A stretch of 10,880 bases of DNA from Psychrobacter sp. (GTDB lineage Bacteria; Pseudomonadota; Gammaproteobacteria; Pseudomonadales; Moraxellaceae). This document shows, in pieces, positions 6,116-10,880 of the stretch. The stretch covers positions 1 through 10,880 of the forward strand of contig NZ_JAKDJE010000090.1 of assembly GCF_030454045.1 (NCBI RefSeq). The letters run 5' to 3'. Under the pieces are notes generated by a model, which saw nothing but the letters and a program-made list of their open reading frames with translations, was not told the DNA's origin and searched no databases. Both the position numbers and the translations under genes were made by a program. Numbering within the stretch: the stretch's first letter is position 1; the number at the start of each line of letters is the position of its first letter.

Positions 6116-7903
6116 CTAATGTAGCGGCACCACACGCATCACCTCTTCTATCGTCGTCACCCCTTCACTCACGCGTTTTGCACCAGAGACACGTAAGGGT
6201 TGCACCCCTTCGCGGTATGCCTGTTGCTTAAGTACGTCTAAATTGGCATCGGCAGCGACCAATTTTTTTAACTCATTGGATAAAGGCATAATCTCGTAGA
6301 GCCCGACGCGCCCTTGATAACCAGTATGTCGACAGTGCTCGCAACCTTGCGCGATATAAATCTGTGTTGGTACTGGCGCGCGCCAAGGCTGAACAAGCTC
6401 TTGCCATTGGATGGCAATCTCACTATCTACGGTGACGTCCACAGCTTTTTTACAGTGCGGACATAGCGTTCGTAGCAAGCGCTGTGCCATGACGCCTAAT
6501 ATAGTCGCTGAGGTCAAAAAAGGCTGAATGCCCAGATCGTGTAAGCGCGTAATAGAACTTGGTGCGTCATTGGTATGCAAGGTCGAGAGTACCAAGTGCC
6601 CAGTAAGTGAGGCCTGCACAGCCATGTTAGCGGTTTCTGCATCCCGTATTTCTCCAACCATAATGATATCAGGATCCTGACGCATCAAAGAGCGGATACC
6701 ATCTGCAAAGTATAAATCAATTCCTGGACTCACCTGCATTTGGTTGAATGCAGGCTCAATCATTTCGATAGGATCTTCAATCGTACAGACATTCACCTGC
6801 TCAGTGGCAAGCTGCTTGAGCGTGCTATAAAGAGTCGTCGTTTTACCTGATCCCGTCGGTCCAGTGACCAAAATAATACCATTGGGGTGGGCGGTCAGCT
6901 CATGCCAAGTGTCAAGCTGCTTACCCGATAGACCAAGCTGCGCGAACGAGCGCACGAGCACTTCAGGGTCAAAAACCCGCATGACCAGCTTTTCTCCAAA
7001 AGCGGTAGGCATAGTCGATAGACGCAGCTCAGTCTCTAGCCCTTTTGGCGTACGGGTTTTTAGTCGACCATCTTGCGGCTTACGTTTTTCTGCAACATTC
7101 AATCGTCCTAAGATTTTGATACGTGCCGTCACCGCCACGATAATCGCGAGTGGCATCTCGTACACGGTATGCAGCACGCCATCAATACGAAATCGCACTT
7201 TGCCCGTCTCACGGCGCGGCTCCAAATGGATATCACTGGCACGCTGCTCAAAGGCATATTGTAAGAGCCAATCAACCACTCTAACGATATGCTGGTCGTT
7301 GGCATCAGGGTTGGTGTTGTCACCCAATTGTAGTAATGCTTCGACATTGGTGACATCAGCGGCTGCCCGCTTGTGCACACTATTTGCCCCAGCTATCGCT
7401 TGCGTGACCTGATAGAACTCTTGGCGGTAGCGATTGATTTGCTCAGGATTGATATAGACCGTGCGATAGCTTTTTGACTTGATCAGCTTTTCGATGCTTG
7501 AATGCCAATCAGTGTAAAAAGGCTGATCTGTCCCGATGACCACTTCATCTAAAGTGACCTCAATGGGCAAAATATACTGTGAGCGTGCATATTCAAAAGA
7601 CATCAGCTGCGTCACTGCCGGGACGTCAACTTTTAATGGATCAATACGAACGAGTGGCATGTCTGCTTTGGCCGCTAGCCACTGATTTAGCCAGGCTAGC
7701 GTCAATTTGTGATCAGAGCTATCCTCAAGAGCATGCCCATTAGGCAGCCCAAACTCACTAATCGTTATTAGTGGGTGCTGATCCTTATTGCGGCGACTGG
7801 TTATGACCAGATTATAGCCGCGCTGATCGATGACTTTATCGGCCAATAACTCATCTAGGCACCAGCGTAAATCAATCACTATCGAATAATTCTGAGCAGC
7901 CAT
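6116..7903 (-). CDS. gspE: Type II secretion system ATPase GspE
   Basis: A 595-residue assembly ATPase of the GspE/PulE/PilB family. The N-terminal domain (about 1-190, MshEN-like) is followed by the catalytic core: arginine-containing segment RASDIHLEPRRETG (221-234), Walker A GPTGSGKT (348-355), Asp box CTIEDPIE (373-380), Walker B DIIMVGEIRD (412-421, Glu418) and His box GHLVLSTLHTND (435-446). A tetracysteine zinc motif CPHC (481-484)/CEHC (521-524) is complete. It would act as a cytoplasmic hexamer driving pseudopilus assembly by ATP hydrolysis. The gspHIJK genes about 2 kb downstream favour GspE; a type IV pilus PilB or MshE-like ATPase is the alternative, and 595 residues is longer than classical GspE (about 500). 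It lies 58 bases after trmO and may be co-transcribed with it. Confidence 0.85.
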   Translation of the reverse strand: MAAQNYSIVIDLRWCLDELLADKVIDQRGYNLVITSRRNKDQHPLITISEFGLPNGHALEDSSDHKLTLAWLNQWLAAKADMPLVRIDPLKVDVPAVTQLMSFEYARSQYILPIEVTLDEVVIGTDQPFYTDWHSSIEKLIKSKSYRTVYINPEQINRYRQEFYQVTQAIAGANSVHKRAAADVTNVEALLQLGDNTNPDANDQHIVRVVDWLLQYAFEQRASDIHLEPRRETGKVRFRIDGVLHTVYEMPLAIIVAVTARIKILGRLNVAEKRKPQDGRLKTRTPKGLETELRLSTMPTAFGEKLVMRVFDPEVLVRSFAQLGLSGKQLDTWHELTAHPNGIILVTGPTGSGKTTTLYSTLKQLATEQVNVCTIEDPIEMIEPAFNQMQVSPGIDLYFADGIRSLMRQDPDIIMVGEIRDAETANMAVQASLTGHLVLSTLHTNDAPSSITRLHDLGIQPFLTSATILGVMAQRLLRTLCPHCKKAVDVTVDSEIAIQWQELVQPWRAPVPTQIYIAQGCEHCRHTGYQGRVGLYEIMPLSNELKKLVAADANLDVLKQQAYREGVQPLRVSGAKRVSEGVTTIEEVMRVVPLH

Positions 7904-7961
7904 ATTTTTCTTCTTTTATTGTTTGGGGTATGTTGACAAACATGCTATCGATTCATATCAC

Positions 7962-8819
7962 TTATATTGCCACTACCGCTGTTATTTGCAACTGTCCTGA
8001 GTCTATCAGCCAAAAGCTCACATCAACAGACTTATAGCGCATGATAAATGAGGTTTCTTTCTCTCTGCGGCGGTATGCAGGCCTTGGATCTTGCGCAATT
8101 AGCGCTTTAATAGCATCGATATCGGCTGCGACCAGCTTGTTTTGTATTTGATCAACGAGCGACGCCACGGTTGTATTTTTTGCAGCATTGTTTGTGCCTT
8201 TGTCTTTGACATCGATATCGCCACCTCTAGTAGAGGCTTCTGCGTTCACTTGTGTTAAAAATTGCTCATAAGCAGTCTCTGTTATGACCACATCTAGCAA
8301 TGTTGGCGCAATCGGTGCAAAGCCACTTTCGGCAGACATCAGTGCGTCGCTATAAGCTACGTACGGCTTGATATCGATGATGGGCGTGCCATCTATCATA
8401 TCAGCACCTTCAATAACCAGTAGCACACGGCCTTGTACTATCTCGATACGCTCAAGTTTGACGACGGACAGTCCTAGCGCTGATGGTCGATACATACTAC
8501 GACTGGCAAATACGCCTATCTTTTGGTTGCCACCCAATCTTGGTGGCCGCACTTGCGCTCGAAAGCTACTATTGGCTTGATTATTGTCTTTATCTCGATA
8601 ATTATGATGAAACTGCCAGCTGACCCATATATGGCTAAATGCTTCTAAACCATCAAACGCCGCCGGTGTATCGTAGGGCGCTAGCATTTCAATGGCACTG
8701 GTCAGCGCGACCAAATTTGGCTGACGCGGCGCCCCAAATTTTTGTGACAGCGGCGCACGATGGTAGCCAATGATTGGGACGTGGTGAGAGTTATCTAAAG
8801 ACATATTGTCATCAAACAT
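7962..8819 (-). CDS. trmO: tRNA (N6-threonylcarbamoyladenosine-37-N6)-methyltransferase TrmO
   Basis: A 285-residue member of the TsaA/YaeB family. E. coli TrmO uses S-adenosylmethionine to methylate t6A37 in tRNA-Thr, giving m6t6A and slightly improving decoding. Family blocks are clear: QKFGAPRQPNLV (25-36), GLEAFSHIWV (57-66), VRPPRLGGNQKIGVFASRS (90-108), DGTPIIDIKPYVAYSD (143-158) and the C-terminal DPRPAYRR (about 244-251). A polar segment at about 193-217 (Gly/Asp/Lys/Asn-rich) makes it longer than the 235-residue E. coli protein. The block usually read as RPNPIG is RPSALG here. A GGAG ribosome site stands seven bases before the ATG at 8819. gspE follows after 58 bases. Confidence 0.92.
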   Translation of the reverse strand: MFDDNMSLDNSHHVPIIGYHRAPLSQKFGAPRQPNLVALTSAIEMLAPYDTPAAFDGLEAFSHIWVSWQFHHNYRDKDNNQANSSFRAQVRPPRLGGNQKIGVFASRSMYRPSALGLSVVKLERIEIVQGRVLLVIEGADMIDGTPIIDIKPYVAYSDALMSAESGFAPIAPTLLDVVITETAYEQFLTQVNAEASTRGGDIDVKDKGTNNAAKNTTVASLVDQIQNKLVAADIDAIKALIAQDPRPAYRRREKETSFIMRYKSVDVSFWLIDSGQLQITAVVAI

Positions 8820-8848
8820 AGAGCAGCTCCAGTAATAAAAAACGGTTC

Positions 8849-8877
8849 TTTTTAGACAATTTGGCCAAATGATACAA
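8849..8877 (-). promoter_or_regulatory. Candidate trmO promoter with palindrome in its spacer
   Basis: On the minus strand a TTGTAT (8877-8872) and a TAAAAA (8854-8849) stand 17 bases apart, 30-58 bases upstream of the trmO start. A perfect 12-base palindrome, ATTTGGCCAAAT (8859-8870), fills the spacer. The box matches are moderate, so this is a proposal. If real, a protein bound to the palindrome would block RNA polymerase. Confidence 0.35.
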
Positions 8878-9174
8878 AATTACTCACTAACGATATTCCA
8901 TTTTATCATGCTGGTGGGTAGCAGCTAAACGGATTTTTACTTTAAAGTTTGATATCATGTGCAAGAAATTTTTTGATGAGAGTCTTTTACATTTGGCTTA
9001 TTTGTAACTCCTCTTATCAATACTGATGATTTAACATGCACAAAAAATAGTCTACAGCCCTATTGGCTGATAGATAAACCTTATTATTGAATTTTACGGT
9101 AGGTACGTTTTAACATTCAGCTTTTTCGATAACTATTAGAATACTGATAGGTTTTTATATTTTTTAATCTATCA

Positions 9175-9202
9175 TTGAAAATTTTGATTTAATACGTATT
9201 TA
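9175..9202 (+). promoter_or_regulatory. Candidate fpr promoter
   Basis: TTGAAA (9175-9180) and TATTTA (9197-9202) are 16 bases apart, giving a leader of about 40 bases before the fpr ATG. The region is so AT-rich that such matches arise by chance, so confidence is low. Confidence 0.25.
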
Positions 9203-9246
9203 AGCCTAACGACAGCGATAACCACTTATTAATTAACGAGGACTTT

Positions 9247-10020
9247 ATGTCAAAACTTCGCACCGAAACGGTCACAGAGGTTCATCATTGGAATGACTCT
9301 CTATTTAGTATCAAAACCACTCGTGACGACGGCTTACGCTTTCGTAATGGCGAATTTGCGATGATAGGTCTTGTTGTCGATGGTAGACCACTGCTACGTG
9401 CTTACTCGATTGCTAGTCCCAACTACGAAGAGCATTTAGAGTTTTTCTCCATCAAAGTTCAAGACGGTCCGTTAACCTCACGCTTGCAGCATATCAAAGT
9501 TGGCGATGAGCTACTGGTCAGCAAAAAACCAACAGGTACGTTGGTATTGGATGATTTATTACCTGGCAAACATTTATACATGCTCTCAACAGGTACCGGA
9601 CTTGCCCCTTTCTTGGCACTTGCTCGCGATCCTGAAGTATATGAGCGTTTTGACAAAGTTATTTTGGTTCATGGTGTCCGCCACGTTGATGATTTAGCTT
9701 ACCGCGATATGTTCGAAAATGAGCTGCCTAATGATGAAATCTTTGGTGAATGGTTCCGCGAAAAGTTCATCTACTACCCGACCGTTACTCGTGAAGAGTT
9801 TAGAAACCAAGGCCGAGTCACCGATTTGATGAAATCAGGTAAGTTATTCGAAGACATCGGTTTGCCTCCAATGAATAAAGACGACGACCGCGTCATGTTA
9901 TGTGGCAGCATGCCATTCAACGCCGAAGTGTCAGCCATTCTAGATGATTTTGGTCTGACTGTATCACCGCGCATGGGGGTGCAAGCAGATTACGCAGTTG
10001 AGCGTGCTTTTGTAGGATAA
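9247..10020 (+). CDS. fpr: Ferredoxin/flavodoxin-NADP+ reductase
   Basis: A 257-residue FAD enzyme, the length of the bacterial Pseudomonas/Azotobacter-type Fpr. It transfers electrons between NADPH and ferredoxin or flavodoxin in the cytoplasm, supporting Fe-S cluster and redox-stress functions. The FAD-binding block is RPLLRAYSIASPN (47-59, core RAYS 51-54), followed by DGPLTSRL (73-80). The NADP-binding domain shows STGTGLAPFLALARDP (114-129), HGVRHVDDLAY (142-152) and LCGSMPFN (218-225). The C-terminus YAVERAFVG, with an aromatic-containing end rather than a terminal Tyr, fits the bacterial subclass. A GAGGA ribosome site lies four bases before the ATG. It is a single gene, followed by the tRNA-Leu promoter; no strong terminator separates them. 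Confidence 0.94.
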   Translation: MSKLRTETVTEVHHWNDSLFSIKTTRDDGLRFRNGEFAMIGLVVDGRPLLRAYSIASPNYEEHLEFFSIKVQDGPLTSRLQHIKVGDELLVSKKPTGTLVLDDLLPGKHLYMLSTGTGLAPFLALARDPEVYERFDKVILVHGVRHVDDLAYRDMFENELPNDEIFGEWFREKFIYYPTVTREEFRNQGRVTDLMKSGKLFEDIGLPPMNKDDDRVMLCGSMPFNAEVSAILDDFGLTVSPRMGVQADYAVERAFVG

Positions 10021-10057
10021 AAATGTTGAATTGATCGAAAATTATTTTAAATAAGTC

Positions 10058-10085
10058 TTGACGATCAAAAATAGGCTGCTATAAT
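10058..10085 (+). promoter_or_regulatory. tRNA-Leu promoter (sigma70 type)
   Basis: TTGACG (10058-10063) and a perfect TATAAT (10080-10085) are separated by 16 bases. This is the best promoter match in the window. Transcription would start near 10092, about 67 bases before the mature tRNA 5' end, leaving a leader for RNase P to remove. Confidence 0.8.
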
Positions 10086-10096
10086 ACGCAGCCTAT
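10071..10096. repeat. Inverted repeat straddling the tRNA-Leu -10 box
   Basis: ATAGGCTGC (10071-10079) and GCAGCCTAT (10088-10096) are perfect nine-base arms around TATAATAC, so the -10 hexamer forms the loop. A second, wider dyad, TTGATCG (10031-10037)/CGATCAA (10062-10068), overlaps the -35 box. The stem could also act as an inefficient terminator for fpr, but no U-tract follows. Confidence 0.55.
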
Positions 10097-10158
10097 ACAG
10101 AGTTAACCCTGTAGTCCAATTCGATAATATTTATTTAATAGACATTATATTCTAACAT

Positions 10159-10245
10159 GCCAGTGTGATGGAATTGGTAGACATGACGGATTCAAAATCC
10201 GTTGCCTTTAAAAGCGTGTCGGTTCGAGTCCGACCACTGGTACCA
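10159..10245 (+). tRNA. tRNA-Leu (CAA anticodon)
   Basis: The 87-base sequence folds as a class II tRNA. The acceptor stem pairs GCCAGTG (10159-10165) with CACTGGT (G1-U72 wobble), then discriminator A and an encoded CCA (10243-10245). The anticodon stem ACGGA/TCCGT (10186-10190/10198-10202) encloses loop TTCAAAA, giving anticodon CAA at 10193-10195, which reads UUG. A long variable arm (about 10203-10217) fits leucine tRNAs. The T arm is GTCGG-TTCGAGT-CCGAC (10218-10234). The E. coli equivalent is leuX, a known target of genomic islands, and an integrase remnant lies directly downstream here. Confidence 0.95.
10221..10245 (+). other. Probable integrase attachment site in the tRNA 3' end
   Basis: Integrases of this kind usually recombine within the T arm and acceptor 3' half of a tRNA gene, and the element restores the tRNA end. 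The integrase start lies 182 bases downstream and reads away from the tRNA, as expected at such a junction. The matching right-end copy would be outside the window, so the exact core cannot be fixed. Confidence 0.45.
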
Positions 10246-10252
10246 CTATACG

Positions 10253-10287
10253 AAACCCTTACAGTCTATAGATTGTGAGGGTTTTTT
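10253..10287 (+). terminator. Rho-independent terminator of tRNA-Leu
   Basis: AAACCCTTACA (10253-10263) pairs with TGTGAGGGTTT (10274-10284), including one T-G wobble; the inner bases can extend the stem. A run of six T follows the G at 10281 (10282-10287). It starts eight bases after the encoded CCA. Confidence 0.88.
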
Positions 10288-10340
10288 ATTGCGTGAATTA
10301 TTTATAAATTGGTCGAGTAATAACAGCGTAAAATAAAATT

Positions 10341-10359
10341 TTGATACTATCTTGATACT
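10341..10359 (+). repeat. Direct repeat TTGATACT, possible integrase arm sites
   Basis: TTGATACT occurs at 10341-10348 and 10352-10359, eleven bases apart (one helical turn). It lies between the tRNA terminator and the integrase start. Arm-type sites bound by the N-terminal domain of tRNA-targeting integrases are typically short direct repeats in this position; that role is inferred. Confidence 0.45.
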
Positions 10360-10375
10360 TTAATACATCTGCATG

Positions 10376-10404
10376 TTCACGTATTATAGTGCTATTAATA
10401 TAAT
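10376..10404 (+). promoter_or_regulatory. Candidate integrase promoter
   Basis: TTCACG (10376-10381) and a perfect TATAAT (10399-10404) are 17 bases apart. They sit 24 bases before the integrase ATG at 10428. The -35 match is four of six. Confidence 0.5.
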
Positions 10405-10427
10405 AACTGCGGCGTGACGGATGAATT

Positions 10428-10667
10428 ATGAAAGTTAAGCTTAGTAAGAAGTTTATCGATTCAGTTGCATATGCTTCAAATGGTACAGACATCTACATGG
10501 ATGAAGTATTAACGGGTTTTGCACTTCGTGTGGGTAAGCAATCTAAGAGATACACGCTTCATAAACGCATCAATGGTAAGCTCTATCGTGACGAAGTTGA
10601 AGAAACACTGACCCATGCTGTCAAATCCGTAGAACCAAACTTGGGAGATTTTAATTACGCAGCCTGA
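10428..10667 (+). pseudogene. Tyrosine-recombinase integrase, 5' fragment cut by an IS
   Basis: The frame starts MKVKLSKKFIDSVAY and continues DEVLTGFALRVGKQSKRYTLHKRINGKLYRDEV. This is the N-terminal arm-DNA-binding domain (DUF4102-like) of integrases that target tRNA genes: the GFALRVG strand and the RINGK...R pattern are typical. A complete enzyme would have about 380-430 residues with a catalytic Arg, His and Tyr; only about 60 residues of integrase remain here. The frame then runs into IS sequence (from about residue 60, base 10605-10615) and stops at 10665-10667 inside the transposase 3' end. The product is therefore inactive unless the rest lies intact beyond the IS. Gene position and direction relative to tRNA-Leu mark the edge of an integrated element. 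Confidence 0.75.
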
Positions 10668-10880
10668 CGATAGTAGTCAAACCACACCTGTCTTGGCGCT
10701 CGATAGCCCAAGCCCTTTTGAATCCTAGTCTGATTATAATACAGCTCAATATACCCAATGATATCGCTAGTGGCTGCAAACCTCGTTTTATAATCTTGAT
10801 GATATACTAGTTCATTCTTCAAGACGCCCCAGAAGCTTTCTATAGGTGCGTTGTCATAGCAATTACCTTTGCCGCTCATT
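10609..10880 (-). mobile_element. IS3-family insertion sequence, one end only
   Basis: The element enters from the right edge and contains the 3' end of an IS3-type orfB, read leftward. The outer end must lie between the point where integrase similarity fades (about 10600) and the orfB stop (10655). A TGACCC... start near 10609 is my best guess, since IS3-type ends usually begin with TG. The other end, the inverted repeat partner and any target duplication are outside the window, so the boundary is approximate. Confidence 0.65.
10655..10880 (-). CDS. IS3-family transposase OrfB, C-terminal part
   Basis: The C-terminal 74 or so residues of a DDE transposase (rve integrase core). SGKGNCYDNAPIESFWGVLKNE is the well-known block around the catalytic glutamate of IS3 orfB (Glu in APIESFWG, the third acidic residue of the DDE triad). 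It is followed by YIELYYNQTRIQKGLGYRAP, another typical block, and a stop at 10657-10655. The Met near 10879 is internal to the protein; the real start lies beyond the window, normally in an orfA-orfB frameshift fusion. Upstream catalytic Asp residues cannot be checked, so it is unclear whether the element is intact. Confidence 0.9.
   Translation of the reverse strand, partial: MSGKGNCYDNAPIESFWGVLKNELVYHQDYKTRFAATSDIIGYIELYYNQTRIQKGLGYRAPRQVWFDYYRQAA

Larger units (their letters stand above)
8820..9246. other. AT-rich divergent intergenic region between trmO and fpr
   Basis: This 427-base stretch holds no credible gene. It must contain the promoters for trmO (leftward) and fpr (rightward); candidates are listed separately. 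A six-base inverted pair TGATAG (9145-9150)/CTATCA (9169-9174) surrounds a T-rich loop but is too weak to call. Nothing else recognisable was seen between about 8880 and 9140. Confidence 0.6.

Noticed and set aside
6864..7412. 182-codon open frame on the + strand
   Set aside because: It lies fully antisense to the conserved catalytic part of gspE and resembles no protein family; a shadow of that gene.
6116..7903. PilB or MshE instead of GspE
   Set aside because: Length and N-terminal domain would allow it, but no type IV pilus genes are present while T2SS pseudopilins are close by. Kept as the stated alternative.
7930..7943. Small hairpin ATGTT-GACA-AACAT between trmO and gspE
   Set aside because: A five-base AT-rich stem is too weak to call a terminator or operator.
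10298..10492. 64-codon minus-strand frame between tRNA-Leu and the integrase
   Set aside because: It crosses the integrase promoter and start and shows no family motif; most likely chance in AT-rich DNA.
1..10880. CRISPR array, rRNA, toxin-antitoxin pair or phage-defence system
   Set aside because: No regularly spaced repeats, rRNA sequence, small paired operon or defence-type domain was found; the accessory cargo, if any, starts beyond the right edge.

Overview
The window looks like chromosome from a gammaproteobacterium of the Moraxellaceae, most probably Psychrobacter. This is a family-level impression from the proteins (FabR-like regulator, GspHIJK and GspE away from a full gsp operon, TrmO, 257-residue Fpr), the moderate GC and the AT-rich intergenic DNA. 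No rRNA or other species marker is present, so the genus is an inference. Most of the window is conserved core; the last 700 bases are mobile DNA.

Layout. Bases 1-831 hold a FabR/DesT-type TetR regulator on the + strand with an inverted repeat upstream. It converges on a tightly packed minus-strand operon at 853-4084, read gspH-gspI-gspJ-gspK, which encodes the four minor pseudopilins that form the tip of the type II secretion (T2SS) pseudopilus. Also on the minus strand follow a second TetR regulator (4231-4914), a TatD/YcfH-type metal-dependent hydrolase (5153-5941), the T2SS-type assembly ATPase GspE (6116-7903) and the tRNA methyltransferase TrmO (7962-8819). A 427-base AT-rich divergent region separates these from ferredoxin-NADP reductase (fpr, 9247-10020, + strand). 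Next come a near-consensus promoter and a tRNA-Leu(CAA) gene (10159-10245) with its terminator. Directly downstream is the 5' end of a tyrosine-recombinase (integrase) gene, cut short by an IS3-family element whose orfB runs off the right edge.

How the parts fit. GspE would power assembly of the pseudopilus that GspH, I, J and K cap, so the two gsp blocks serve one machine although unrelated genes separate them. No gspC, D, F, G, L or M is in the window. The FabR-like regulator probably controls unsaturated fatty-acid genes, perhaps the unseen gene to its left. The tRNA-Leu/integrase/IS arrangement is a classic left edge of an integrated element: a tRNA 3' end as target, an outward-reading integrase next to it, and a later IS insertion that destroyed the integrase.

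No clearly new biological system is visible. The points most worth a second look are the unusual extensions of the pseudopilins (64-residue GspH leader, Asn/Ser-rich GspJ tail), several palindromes in promoter-like positions, and the broken element at the tRNA.
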